Shown here: positions 47,901 through 62,381 of the stretch, in pieces
How positions within the stretch are numbered: the first letter of the stretch is position 1
Layout of the letters: the number at the start of each line of letters is the position of its first letter
NCBI GenBank assembly: GCA_015501075.1
Contig: JADNYJ010000067.1
Span: forward strand, 124,001 to 188,000
Source of the DNA: Gymnopilus junonius
Lineage: Eukaryota; Basidiomycota; Agaricomycetes; Agaricales; Galerinaceae
Reading direction: 5' to 3'
Length of the DNA stretch: 64,000 bases
Translations under genes and position numbers: made by a program
The notes under the pieces: generated by a model
The model's input: only the letters and a program-made list of their open reading frames with translations
Told to the model about the DNA's origin: nothing
Database searches by the model: none

Positions 47901-50900
47901 ATGTAAAGTAATCCTTCATTGCAGTTGATTGCATAATTCCCGACTAGACTCCGTGGCTTCGTAACCAAACGATCAAAGGTTGTCTTCTTTTTCTGCACTT
48001 GCCTCACGCCTTTGCTAATTTGTTTCTTGTCTTTTCTATCATACAAGAGAATGTCCTGTTTGGTCTGCCATTCAATGCAAAGAGATACAACGCGGTTCTC
48101 GAGGTAAGCAGTCAATGTTTTATTCTGTGCAGCACTATAGCCATGCTGTCCTGAAGGCCTGTGCCTTGGTCCATGATCTTAAAATCCTGGAAGACGGTGA
48201 TGAATCAGAGATTGGCGAACAAGGTGTAAGTTTCCCTTCAATCAGTGTCGCAAAGTAAAAAGGTTTCCTACAGGCGTTCTAGATCAATCTATCTGGGGGA
48301 CAGAAAGCAAGAGGTATATCCATCTTTTTGTTGTCCTGAAAACCTATTGACAACCTGTGCAAAGTTTCCCTTGCACGCGCCGTCTATTCGCGTGCGTCAG
48401 TTCTACTTCTCGATGATGTTCTTTCTGCTGGTAAGAATGGCATGCCGCTGAACTCGTGACGAGCCTTTCACTGAGATTTCATGCGTTCTAGTCGACGCAC
48501 ATACCGTTGATCATCTGTGGCAACAGTGCTTTAAAGGAGAACTCATGACAGATCGAACCGTTCTCTTAGTCTCTCATCATATCTTGCTCTGTGGTCCTGA
48601 TTCCAAACACATCTTGGCTCTTGAAAATGGCCGAGTTCAATATTCGGGTTCATGGAAATCTTTCCATGGATCAACCATCATGAATTCTATCCTTGTCTCA
48701 TCTGTGGCCGAATACAAGGCTGCGGCTAACGACAACATACAGGACTCAGTTGAACAGATTTACGAGTCTTCTGCTCAGTCCGATGCAGTCGTCTTGTCTG
48801 CTGCTCAAGTGCTTCAAGGGAACGGAGACGCGGAATCTGCGACGACCATCATCCGCACGCGTGAACCTCGCAAGCTCGTCCAGGAGGAGACCCGTTCTGA
48901 GGGCCGTATATCCTTGGACGTATGGAAACTGTATGTGCAAGCATGTGGGAATCTCTGGTTTTGGGCACCTTGTTTGTCTGTCGTACTTCTGAGTTGCATG
49001 TCGCCTGTCTGGGAAAATGGTTGGCTTAAGTGCGTATAAGTAGGTCTAGTTTCCTAGCCATTAACCTCATGTTTTTCTAGGATTTGGTCAGCCGCAGAGA
49101 ACACGTCTCAGAGAGCGATCTTTTATATTACCGTCTATGCTGGCGTAGGTTTTCCTCGATATTTGGTGCAACTGATTTTTTTATATAAACCTAATCTCTA
49201 GATTGTCATGTTTGGTATGCCTAGTCGAAAGGCACAAGAAAACTTGAGAGCGCTAATGATGATTTTTCAACTCCTCAGAAATATTCGTCAAGATTATTCG
49301 ATGGGTCATCTTGTGTAGGAGACGGTGTTTCTTTTGTATGACCACTTAACTCATTCACATCAGTCAGCGGATCTATTCGCGCATCAAAGGTTCTTCACAA
49401 AAGTAGGTCTCAAGATTACATGTCCATTTGTGGAAGACTCAGCAATTCGTGAATCGTGATCAAGAACTCCTGGAGGCAGTGCTCTTCGCCAATATTCGAT
49501 TTCATGATACAGTTTCTCGAGGCCGTCTGCTTAACCGCTTTGGAAAAGACTTCGAGGGTCAGTGCTGATTACTTGTACAAGATAACAGTCCTCGTTCTGA
49601 ACCACCTCACTCTTAAAATCAGCTGTCGACAACGACCTGTCCAACGGACTTGGTCGCACAGTGATGATCGGCGTGTCTCTGTTTATTAGTATAGGCAGTC
49701 TGTCTTACGTTGGCGGATGGCCATTTCTTCTCGCATCTGCCTGCATTATCACAGTCGTTTATTTCAGTAAGTCCGCACCTTTGACACGTTGGTATAAAAT
49801 CAACGAATTGGACAGTTGCACAGGTCAGCATGAGGTTTTCAATGTCGTGGTCTATTATCCTCTGATGGGATCTCCTTGAAGGTCTTTGGGCAAGTGGCCC
49901 GAGATCTGCGGAGGCTCTGTGAGTGGAACGGACGAGACTTCAAGAGATGGGAAAATAACCTTATGGTTGTTTCATTAACAGCGTCAATCACTAATTCTCC
50001 ACTTTTTGGTATATATGGGGAAACCATTTCTGGCCTGGTTGTCATACGTGCCTTCGGAATGCCCACAAAATTTTTGACGGACATGATTATTTGCGCCGAT
50101 ACGGTGAGTGGCATGTTGACCTCGTATTGAGCTTCACAGACCCATTTGGATATGTAGAACATGAACCCCTTCTATTGGTCTTTAGGATGTGAGGAAGTCC
50201 AATTTCGTGTGGCCTGAGAACCTAATGTTATTGACCTAGTACATCGCTGGTTGAGTGTTCGTTTTCAGCTGTCGACGGGGTTCTTGTTGGGGCTTGTGGC
50301 GTTAATCACATTCTTAACTCCATCCATCGATGCCTCTTGGGCCGGACTAGCCCTGGCATTTGCTTCGACTCTGACTCTTGATGTATGTCATCCTTCTCTT
50401 TCTGCCCATTTTATGTCTATTCGATTTCTGACAATGTTTAATAGATGTATTGGTTTGTAAGTCACTGAAAGCCTCTTCATGAATCAAATACCTCATTACT
50501 TTTATCGTCTAGTTTAGACGCTGGATCGACTCTGAACAAGTCATGGTAAACCTTGATTATGGTCGTCTCATAGATATATATCTGAAAGCTTAATCCATTT
50601 ATAGATAGCGCTGGAGCGCATTAAAGAATATTCTGACCTCCCATCGGAGCCGCCTGAGTTTATTGAGCCCCGTCCACCAGCCTCATGGCCAACTTCTGGC
50701 TTGATACAATTCGAGAAGCTGTCTGTCCGATATGCAGTAAATCACACTTTAGTTTTCGGAACCACAATACTAAAATTCACTCGCGTGCTGCAGCCTGAAC
50801 TACCTGATGTCCTGCATGAATTGACTGTCGAGATCAAGCCTGGAGAGAAGGTCATCTTACACCTTGGTTTATTCTACTTCGCTCTAATTTGTTTGAATTT

Positions 50901-52052
50901 TTAGATCGGCCTTATTGGGCGGACCGGATCTGGAAAGAGCACCCTTGGGCTTGCACTCATGCGATTCGTGGAGCCAAGGGAAGGCAGGATTTTAATTGAT
51001 GGTCTTGACACTTCGAAAATGGGCCTTACGGATCTCCGGAGGCGTCTGACTATTATTCCTCGTAAGTTTCTTCTCCTGCTTTCATTCTACGACTACACAT
51101 TTATCATCATGCCAGAGGATCCTGTCCTGTTAAGCGGAACCTTGCGCAGCGCGCTTGATGTTTTTGGGGATTACGACGACGCCGAGATTGTAAGGTCAAC
51201 GTTTATTGGCTTAACAACTATGCTTATTGTCGTTGCTTTTGGTCAGTACGAGGCCCTTCGTCGAGTCAATCTCCTTCACGATTCCACATCATCCTCTGTG
51301 GTTTCACAAGAAACTACTCCAACGGTGTTTTCGAATTTGGATGCCCCAGTATCTGAACTCGGAGATAATTTCTCAACTGGGTTTGCCCCTTTTCCCTACA
51401 CGCAATGCTTCATTATTAATGACTTTACATTGTTAGAGAGAAGCAGCTACTCTGTATGGCTCGTGCGCTCCTTCGTAGGTCGAAGGTTTTACTCATGGAC
51501 GAGGTTCGTTTCCCTTGTCAATTGGATATATTAAAATCTGACAAGTCCTCTGGCGGATGAAGGCAACTGCAAGGTAGAATTTTCCTGCCAGATTTCAAAG
51601 GAGACAAACTGATCACTTGCAGCGTGGACTACGCAACGGATGAGATAATAAGCAAGACTGTTAAAGAGTGTGTATATTTTTGCCAGCGATTCTCAGGAGT
51701 CCGACATGACCTTGATTGGCTGGCAGGGAGTTCGCAGACAGCACAATCATCACCATTGCCCATAGGTTACGTACTGTTATTGACTATGACAGAGTGAGTA
51801 AACAAATTTCTGGTTTCGTTTCTAGCCGGCTTCATTTCCATAGGTCATGGTGATGGACGAAGGTCGGATAGTGGAATTTGACAGGTGAGATGAGTCCGAT
51901 AATTGATGAATGCTTTGACCATTCTTATCTTGATCTCGTGTGCGTTCAGACCTGGTGTCTTGATAGACGATGAGAAATCCAGATTCCACAAGCTTTGTAG
52001 TGCAGCTGGGAAAGAAGAGTTCGAGAAACTCCGGGCCCTGGCACGTCGTTGA
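44939..52052 (+). CDS. Full-length ABCC-type (MRP-like) ABC transporter
   Basis: A gene of 20 or more exons. The N-terminal hydrophobic segments ([40 protein letters not shown]) resemble TMD0 of the MRP group. TMD1 includes [16 protein letters not shown] and [23 protein letters not shown]1 has Walker A GRIGSGKT, signature [19 protein letters not shown] and Walker [14 protein letters not shown], where Asp replaces the catalytic Glu, as usual in ABCC. TMD2 has [23 protein letters not shown]2 has [14 protein letters not shown], a signature [31 protein letters not shown] and [10 protein letters not shown]; it ends [11 protein letters not shown]. Such pumps export conjugates or drugs across the plasma or vacuolar membrane. 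An apparent stop near 49330 lies in a 49-nt intron (49315-49363), so the gene seems intact. Confidence 0.88.
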
Positions 52053-52630
52053 ATCTAAGTAGTCGCAGGATCTATGGCTTTTTTTGATTGCTGACTGGTT
52101 TCAAATTCGAATGCAACGGTATCAAGGACAATTAATATCAGTCCCTGTTCGTATTTTAAATTACTTAGGATTTTCAAACGAACATCTACAAGTTAATCAC
52201 CATGATTTCATCTTGATACTCTATGATTGGTGTTCGTTAGCCAGAACCTCGGGAATATGATTGGGTATCGAATCCATGGCTTTCGGGGATCGCCATAAGT
52301 ACATAGTCGCTGTTGATTTGATGATCCTGCAAGTCGTCTGGAGACTGCCGAGACTCGAGTATTGCCTTCGAGGCGCGGGTGTGAATTTCATCATTTCAGA
52401 AGAATGAATATATGAGATAAATAAATACGAAAGTCTGGGGAAAGGTTTTGTTTCCCCTCAAGTCATTGATCATGAGAAAACAGTCGCGACTGTTTTCTTT
52501 AAATTCTCATAATCCGCATTCCTTACGCGTTCAGTCACGTGAGTATCCAGAAAGCTATCGTGACTATAGGCTGGACTTGCCCAACGGGCCACATCCACTG
52601 CTAGTCCACCGACTGCAATAACATACGGTA
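52053..52630. other. Intergenic, no gene recognised
   Basis: 3' region of the ABC transporter and promoter of the DUF1770-like gene. Confidence 0.45.
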
Positions 52631-53298
52631 ATGGCGGATATCCCTTCAGCACCAGTGCCCGTTATATTTCACGAACGAAAGCACGCATACCCCCACGATC
52701 ATCAGCAACACCGCCATGATGACCACCATCCCGGCACCTCAGCCAAGAAATTACCAGTGATACCTGATTTGAGGTTCGAGTACAGTTACTTGCGAAGTGT
52801 AAAGCCCTTCGTGAAAGTTGAGCGGGTGACAACGACAAGGGATAAAAAGAAAGGGGGTTCTGAAGGGACAGAGGATAGCTATGAACAGATTGAAGGTGAC
52901 CGCGAAGGTGAACACGAGAAAGGAGAAGGGAAGATTGCCCGAGTGGGTACGGGAGGACCTTCTGAGGTCATTACCGTGCAGTGGGCGAAGGTGGCTTGGG
53001 TCACAATAAGGGACCAGGTTATTAGTCCTTTATTGCAAGGTCTAGTGTGGTATGTCTCTTCATTTCATTCTTGAAAATCGATTTGACATATTACCCTTCT
53101 TGTAGGGCGCTCGCAAGTTATTACGTTAGACCATTCTCCAAAGACCTTGGTACAAGAATGGGAAGTTTCGTGCATGAGGCGTTACCAAGGAAGGAAGGGT
53201 CCGTTGTTTCATGGTTGAGGGGTTGGACGAAGAGTATCGGACTTTCTGGACTGCCAAATTCAAGTACAAATGATACATCGCGGACGTCGTCCAAGTAG
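52631..53298 (+). CDS. DUF1770-like fungal protein
   Basis: Exons 52631-53049 and 53106-53298 give 203 aa. A His/Asp-rich N-terminus (HDHQQHRHDDHH) leads to the conserved LPVIPDLRFEYSYLRSVKP. A charged spacer follows, then VAWVTIRDQVISPLLQGLVW and ALASYYVRPF, the second conserved block, which is moderately hydrophobic. These blocks correspond to the fungal family DUF1770, often short and of unknown function. It converges on the PIG-L gene with only 83 bp between stop codons. Confidence 0.7.
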
Positions 53299-53381
53299 GT
53301 TTATTCAGTATACTACCTAATCGTATTACATATAGTATTCTTTCGCCTCTGATTTCCTCGTTCACAATGCACGGAAATGAT

Positions 53382-54392
53382 TCATAGTTGTACGTGAACC
53401 TGAGAATAAGTGTTTACCCACATGTACCTAGAAAATGCGACATAGAGATACCGGAACCACACAAGCTGGCTCTCGTGAGCTTTCATGGCTTCGAGCGCCT
53501 TCAAATATCCTTGATACCCCAAAACAAAGGTAGGCATTGCATGCGCTTCTGGGTTACGCGGTATGGCAGGGTTCAGGAGATCAGGATACCAGATGCCCAG
53601 CACACGAATGACGAGGAACTCGAGCTGAAGGGTGAAGAGGTACCTGGATATGTCGAGTTTTGTGAGAGCCCCTGAGACGAAGGAGATGTATTTAAGAGGG
53701 AGGGAAACGGAGACGAGGGTGTATAGCCGGGGATGCGCGGTCGACTTTCCGCGGACATTTTGAATGAGTAATTTGACACCTTCTGGAATAGATTTGTGAT
53801 TAGGATGCGAGGAGACACCATCTTGATCGAAAGTCAGGATCTGAGGAAGAATAGACTAGTCACAAAATCTGGCAGGGTGCCTAAAATGTGGACTGGCGTA
53901 CTGTGTCAACATTAAGGTCGAGAACGTAAGGTTCAAGGCTTCTAGCTATGACATCAGCATTCCAAGAAGCTGTCTGGTTGTCTTGCAGGTCTCTACAGAT
54001 GGCGAACAGTCAATTTGGATGCCTCTATACTTTGGGGTTGGAAGCACATACGGGTGGTTAATGAGCCATCTTTTGGTAAGCGGAATACCAAGAATATCCA
54101 GGCTGTGGTCCAGCTCTCTCCTACGCGTCTCTCCAAGACCCTCAGCGTTCCCATTCGACAGACAGAGATGGTACAGGTTAACGTCAGCCTTCCGTTGTAG
54201 ACTCAAGATTGTAGGTGCAAAGAACATGGTCTCGTCATCCGGGTGTGCTGTAACAAGCAGGATGTTTTTGGAAGTGATATCCCATTCTCGTGGTTTCTGA
54301 GTAGCAAAGAGGCCATTTGAATCTAATGGTTTGTAGAGCGCCCCCAGGACAATAGAGACGATGAGCACAACGATGGCGGAAGTAGAAATCAT
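53382..54392 (-). CDS. GPI12: GlcNAc-PI de-N-acetylase (PIG-L/GPI12)
   Basis: It starts MISTSAIVVLIVSIVLGALY, a single membrane anchor, then ILLVTAHPDDETMFFAPTIL with the zinc-binding AHPDDE motif (codons at 54232-54249). LCLSNGNAEGLGETRRREL follows, matching the SxGdadgLGxxR block of the family. The next exons include VDTILTFDQDGVSSHPNHK, which carries the second conserved motif (HPNH). The last exon holds YLKALEAMKAHESQLVWFRY and LYVAFSRYMWVN, ending at 53382. The enzyme removes the acetyl group from GlcNAc-phosphatidylinositol, the second step of GPI-anchor synthesis, on the cytosolic face of the ER. Its start codon is 88 bp from that of the divergent gene at 54481. Confidence 0.92.
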
Positions 54393-54480
54393 GTTTATTT
54401 ATTGAAGGTTGATCGTTTGATTCAGTAGACAAACCTCAGAGTTTCTCACAGTTTTCTTTCAACACATCACCATCATCATC

Positions 54481-57400
54481 ATGGTATACTTGGGTGCTGG
54501 GACTCAAAGCTCCCCCATCGCCATTGACGATGACTCCGAAGATGAGGTGGTCTACCAGCTGTCTTCTCGGCCGCAAAACATACAATATCGAACAGGAAAC
54601 ACACCCGATAGTTCTGTTGAACAACAACAACGTTCGTTGTCGCCCTTGCAACCATGTTTTCTTGTCTCATCTTTTTCCTTGAAAATAGCGCTTTTTGGGA
54701 ATGAAACATATGTAGGATCGCCTTCTGTGCGGTCTTGGTCAGGCGAAGCTACCTGGCCACCCGATCCACATGTTAGGAGAAACAACGAATTCGATTCGCG
54801 TAACAATGATGCCTCATACCCTTCTGCTGAGATGTTTGTGCTTGATCCATACGCAGGGGGAAAGCGTTCTACAGCCGAATTTGGCACCGCAATTGACGAA
54901 TGCACGTCTCAAGTTAAACTTCTTTTTGGCTGCAGCTGACTTTCAAATCGTAGCTCCCCTTGACTGGCTTCCCTCACCCGACCTAAGTGATTATGCCGGA
55001 AGTAAGTCGCTACTCACTCCAGTACGACTTTGCCTTATTCCGATTTTCTCCAGCCAAGAAGAGGAAAAGGACAGGAAGTTTCACTAGCCAAGACATGTCC
55101 ATGCCTGGTCCTAGTCATCCGCAACCGACGTCACAGCTCAGCCTTGCTAATCGCCTTTCGCAGCCTGTAGGGAAAAAGGCGAGAAAACGTAGGCGGCGAG
55201 CCGAGCGCCAGGCCATTGCAGAGGCTCGTCTGCAAAATTCTGGTTGGGCGGAGAATCCTACCAGCAGCCACTTAGTCTCTGATGGCGACCCCGGAGACTT
55301 CCCTCCTTACGAGGCTATGGATGACGCGGGGCCATTCGACAACTTTGAGCCTCGCGAGTCCCCACCTTCACCGAACGACTCATGGGTGTCGTCGATGGCC
55401 ATGGCGGCAGAAAATTCTATTGACATGAAAGATCTTGAAGACATACCAAGTCGTTGGTCTTCGTTGCCGGTGCAGGTGTCGTTCCCGCCCGCTCAACCAC
55501 CTCCACCCCTACCTCCTCCGCCTGCCCCTAAGCATTCACTTCCTGCTAAGCCCCTTCCCACTAAGCTTCCTTCCGTTAAGCCTCCTCCAGCTAGGCCCCC
55601 TCCACCTCAGCCTGTCCAGCCTATTGGAATGCAGCCAGATCAGGACCCAAATAGCAAGCACGGCATTTTTCATATTGAGAAGTCCAACAAAGAAGCTGGC
55701 ACAGACTTGAAAAAACGAAACCAAAATGCAACATATCTCCCAAACCCAGCCCGCACATTGGTCATGGAACAATTACCGAAGACCCACAGAAATGTTGAGT
55801 TTATATACAAATGGAGTCGGTCTGCATGCGGAGTGTTGCCTGTGCACCTCTTCATTGATCCACCCAGTGCAAAGGCGTTGGTGGAATTTGCAACAGCTGA
55901 GCTGGCGAGAAAAGCGTGGGGCAGTCCTAAACTCGGTCTCGTCAATTTGGCGCTCAAATCTCATCAGTTGAAGGGGAAGCCGAGGGAGGATCAAATCAAG
56001 GTTTGGTGGTACCGTGTTGATGGTGTTGGCGCAGGTGCAGGTGTAGGTGAAATCGAAGAAGGCGAGATTGAAGGAGATTCCAATGCTGGTGATGCAAGGG
56101 AGGTGGGGGAGCAGTCTCCGCATAAGGAGACAAAAAAGGAGAAGAAGGCTAGGCTGGCGAAAGAGAGGGAAGAAAGGAAGAAGGCGAAGGAGATGACGCT
56201 TGCAATTCAGCAGCAGTCGCAACAAGAACATGAACAGCAGCAAGCTCCAGGACCACCTTCGATGTTTGTTCAGGAAAGCCAGCAGCCATCTCAGATGCGT
56301 GATTTCTTAACGTCTCCTATCCCTTTTTTCAGCCACTCTTCTCTCCTCCCAGCACCTCTTAATGCACTTGCACAACCATTCCAACCGATTCTAGGATCTT
56401 ACTTTCCAGGAATGCTCGCGTCAGCGTTTTCTAATCATATGATACCGTCGTGGAATCAGCAGCCCTCTTTCCCAACTCCCACTGCCCAAGCTCCAGTCAA
56501 TGTACGTAGTATCAAATCAACAAATAAGACTGCATTCGGTTCATCTATGAACAAGGACGGCCATAGTGATAGTGATTCCATTGCTTCGTCTACTTCGCCT
56601 CTGCTAAAGATCGAGGAGAAGGAGACCACAGCAGAAGTTCAGTACAGACCCCGCGGTCGTCCTCGCACCATTATTGTAACAAAGTCTACCTCTGATGTCG
56701 ACGACGAGGGCGAAGATCCCGAGAATGGCATGGACGTTGATGACGAACCAGCGTTGACCATGGGTTTGACTTCATTTGCAAGCCTTGTCCAACAGCCTGC
56801 TCCACCTAAACAGGCAGTTGGATTTAACTCGCTTCCTCCAAAACCGGTACTTGCCCTGCCTGGCCCTGCTGCGACTTCCCAGCCTCAGAAATCCCAATCG
56901 CAGCCTCAACCTCAACTCCAGCCTTTCACCTCTTCATCATTTGTAACGCGGAACAAATCACCTCCATCGCCTCGTCATCATGGTCGAGATGGACCTCCGC
57001 ATAAGAAACCTCAATTACAATTCCAGCATCGACAGCAAAACCTTACTACTGATCCGCAGTCGCAGGCACAATCTCAATCGAGGCCACCTACAGCCCCAAG
57101 GTCTATTCATCTTCGGCAACAAAGGCCCGTGACGCTTCAGAACGCTCACATAGGACATAGGCAGTCCACTATTATTGGCACGTCCTCCTCTTCCTCATCG
57201 GCATCTGGTTCTGCGCGGAGCACGCCTATTCCATCGGAGCCCAAAGCGATGAGAGTACAAGTTCCAGCTCCGTCCCCTGTACCCCCAATAACCTCGATTT
57301 CGACTGCGGCCGCCCAATCTACGTCTCAGCCGAATATGACGAAGCAGGCGTTGTTGGCTAGACAGAAGGAGTTGGCGGAAAGGATTGCAAGAAGCAAGGA

Positions 57401-58611
57401 AGAGTTGGCTGCTGCTACTAAAAAGAGTGAGGTGCTGAAGCCTATGGCTCTGGCGGCAGTCGCTAATCATAACATGAATGGGTCCGATGGCGGTGGAAGT
57501 TTCCAACACTCTTCTCAGGTGGTGTCGGAGCCTGCACCCGCACCTGTGAGGCCTGCGATGGATCTCGGTGAAAAACAGGCTATGGAAGACCGGTTGAGGA
57601 AGAAAGTTTTGCAGAGTCAGAAAGCTAGGGCTGCTGGTAAACTTGCACCGTGTGGTATACAGACATCGGCTTCGGAGTCCGCTCCAGACTCTCCGATACT
57701 GGACCCTGCAACTACTTCAACGTCTGTGCCGAGGGCACTGTCTGCAGTGTCGTCGGCTACTCAGCCGCCATTGCCAGAGAATTCAATGCCAGCACGCTCG
57801 GATGCTTCCCATGCAAACGAGGAACGCCTATTCAAAATGCCGCGACTAGGGCTTCGTCTACTGTTTCGATGTCGTCACACAGCTTCTCATTGGAGGATTT
57901 GGCAGTCTCCTTTATCACGCAGACGATTGAGACTTATAAATCCCAACCAGGTACGCCGACGGTGCCTGCGTCGGTGCCGATGTCACTAGAAGCGCCCTCA
58001 CATTCTTCCACTCAATTATCACGGCTCCAACGGCAAGAGGCAAACAAGCTTGAGTTGGCGGCGAAGCAACGGAGGCTGGAACAGCACATTGCCGAAAGCA
58101 AGGCGCTCATGGCAAGGCTTACGCAAGCACGTTCTAAGGAAGAGAAAGACCGCATTTTGAAGATTATGAAAGAGAAGAGCTGGTGCGTTTGTCTTCCCAC
58201 CTAATCCGCATGTCCAGGGGGAGCATTGATTGATGATTATGTGGCGGAATGCTAATATCCTTAATTGATTTCCATTTTGTCTTGGGCGGCGTTTTCTTTT
58301 TCCATGTTGCTGTTCCCATATAGGTTATTCGAGGAAGCAAACAAGACTGCAGCACTATCTGATGATAATATGGCTTCATCGCCCTCAGTCATCGCCCAAG
58401 CGAAGAAAACGGAGCTGAATTTCAACTCGGTTTCGTCCTCTGGCATCGGGAGTAGGACCAGTAGTCATTCCTCGATGACTGAGAAGTCAACAATGATGAC
58501 CCAGTTTCAAATCGCACGATGGCCTGTTAGCCGTCACGATGCGGGTGTTTTGATTTTGAGCGATGATGAAGATGAGGATGATGATGGGGATGATGAGGAT
58601 GGAGCCGCTTA
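54481..58611 (+). CDS. Long disordered protein with RRM-like segment and terminal SUMO-interaction-like motifs
   Basis: It starts MVYLGAGTQSSPIAIDDDSE, with IAI followed by acidic residues, then several exons before the long open frame from about 55040. An intron at about 55002-55053 (GTAAGT...CTCCAG) joins DYAG to TKKRKRTGSF. After a basic nuclear-signal-like run (KKARKRRRRAERQ) and a polyproline stretch come RTLVMEQLPKTHRNVEFIYK, SACGVLPVHLFIDPPSAKAL and VEFATAELARKAWGSPKLG, which look like an RRM with weak RNP motifs. A KKEKKARLAKEREERKKAKE helix and long Gln/Ser/Pro regions follow. The frame changes between 57720 and 57850, so an intron or lesion lies there. It then continues FSLEDLAVSFITQTIETYKS and a coiled coil (LELAAKQRRLEQHIAESKAL), ending VLILSDDEDEDDDGDDEDGA. 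A nuclear RNA-related role is inferred. I do not recognise a named ortholog. Confidence 0.65.
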
Positions 58612-59369
58612 GGGCTCTATCCTTTGTTTTGGGATGGGAATGGTCTGGTCGCAGTAATGTTTTCTCTTGGTCGGTTTCAGGATCTGGTTGGATTTTTGTC
58701 AGGTGTGTTTGTTCTTAATCTGCGTATTTTGATAGGGTTCTTGTCGAGTTGTCGGGGCGCGTGGATTGGCGAGGTCGAGGGCTGCTTGTGATGGCATCCA
58801 TTTTCGAGGAAGTAGACCATGTATCTTTTCTTCTTTTAGGTTCCTCTGCCTCTTTTGTTCTGATTTGGTATTCAGGAAAGGACTGGTATCGGACTGCTGT
58901 TGCTTGATCTTTGGAGTAAGTGCTGTTTATTTTTTTCTATATTCACTCTCCCCCTTTACATGTTTATTTTCGTTTTCCTTGTCTGTAGACTCATCCGATT
59001 TCATCCGTCCCCTCTTGAAAATACTCAAATACCCCAAAAACAAACTTCGAAAATTTTACGGTACACACGAGTGTGTACGTAAGTATGGGGCTAGATTTTG
59101 ACCAGGAGTTTACTCTTTGCGCCACCCTGTACCCTCCCACACCAGTCCAATTCCTGCCATCCATTGTGTTTTGCATTGTTTCGTATCCTTTGATTCCGAG
59201 ACCAATGATCAACGCACCTTTGGGCTGTGCTACGCATACTTCGGCCGTAGTTCAGTGGGCTTGCGGTATTGGTCATTTTTCTTTCGTTCCAGCACATTTT
59301 GCCATATACCCTACATTCTATTCTTATTTCTTGTCTTTTTCCTTTGGTTGCATAGCGCATAGTAAATCA
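58612..59369. other. Convergent intergenic region
   Basis: T-rich and free of recognisable genes; probably the 3' UTRs of both neighbours. Confidence 0.45.
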
Positions 59370-60018
59370 TAAAATTCTTCGAATGCAACGTTGTTTTACT
59401 CGGAATAGGTATCCGTGTGTGAGTCCGAGTTCCCCTGTATCTTCCCAGGTCAGCCAACCAAAGGAGGGTTTGCTACCGTCGCTGTATCCTCTCGTTGCGC
59501 GAGACGAGTCGGGAAGCGAGTTCTCCAAGTTTTCAAGAAGAACCTGGTAAAAATATTAGTCAGTAATGAGTTTATTTGAGTAACACCCTGAGGCCTGGTT
59601 GATCATCAATCAACACATCTGAATTCGCTGCATCAACATGTTTTAATGTCGGCACTTCAAGTGCGTAAAGAGAAATCTTCTATAATAAAGGAATTAATAG
59701 GATTTCGAAGAAATCGGAAATAGACTCTTACCGAATCCTGGATTGAAATCGTGGTACTCGTGGAAACTCTCGCATGATGCCGTCCTCATTCAAACTGCAG
59801 CAATAAGAGTCAGTGTGATTGTCACGATACCTCGGTGCGGGGACATGTAGGCCGAGGACACCAGCTGACTCGCAAAGGCGGCCTTCTGACTCGGAAGTGC
59901 TGGCATGTAAGGACCAGATCAAGACAGGATCTTTCGAGGACTCGTTAAGAGAATTTAGCACTGGAAACATTTCGGTTTCGGTGCTCTCAGCCGCTTTTTT
60001 CGAGAACAAGAATGTCAT
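59370..60018 (-). CDS. Unrecognised protein, several small exons
   Basis: The first readable part starts MTFLFSKKAAESTETEMFPV at 60018 and continues DPVLIWSLHASTSESEGRLC and LGLHVPAPRYRDNHTDSYCC. After introns come ISLYALEVPTLKHVDAANSD and VLIDDQPGLRVLL (near 59600-59690), then the last exon ENLENSLPDSSRATRGYSDG, SKPSFGWLTWEDTGELGLTH and FRVKQRC. Splice sites are plausible (CTAATATTTTTACCAG before the last exon). The true start may lie further upstream. I do not recognise the family and offer no function. It is divergent from the Ubc4-type gene. Confidence 0.4.
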
Positions 60019-60418
60019 CTGTCTTCCAAGTCATGTCTGGACACACACTCATTAGACTAGAACTTGCCAGAAGAGGTGTCTCGATAAGGCTGTGTGGAGG
60101 TAAAAGTACAAAGCAGAGCTGACTAAGCCGAGTATCTAACAAAATAGAGACCAAACAAAGGCATTACACTCTTATCCCTTGACCACCACCAGCTGGTCGC
60201 CATCTTCATTCATTCCTGTTTTACTGGTCAGTTTTTAAATTTTTATTACTCTGTATTGCAGGCCCTGATTTGCTCCTTCAAACAATCTGCATCTCATACA
60301 AATCGCCGTCTTTTACTCGTCTTCAAACTCAATCATCTCACATCGTATACTTGATCTTGTGCGATCCAATTCCCGCTCAAGTTTCTTACCCTTCAGTCTC
60401 TGAAGTTTTGCATCTGCA
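60019..60418. promoter_or_regulatory. Divergent promoter region of the unrecognised gene and UBC4
   Basis: A 400-bp non-coding gap with pyrimidine-rich stretches just before the UBC4 start codon. No specific site could be assigned. Confidence 0.35.
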
Positions 60419-62282
<1,864 letters not shown>

Positions 62283-62381
62283 ATGCTTTCATTAAGCGCC
62301 GTTTCTTCAAATCATCTAGTCCCTCGAAGTTTCTCCTTCTCGCCTTTTCTTTTTCTCATACGTAAAGCTTCTTCGAACGTC

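Noticed and set aside
49310..49365. Apparent frameshift and TGA stop in the second membrane domain of the ABC transporter, suggesting a pseudogene
   Set aside because: A 49-nt GTAGGA...CATCAG intron at 49315-49363 removes both and gives a continuous [18 protein letters not shown], which fits the family. The gene is treated as intact.
34745..52052. Possible secondary-metabolite cluster (P450, GST, ABC transporter)
   Set aside because: There is no core biosynthetic enzyme (PKS, NRPS, terpene synthase) in or between these genes, and the P450 and GST match catabolic/detoxification families.
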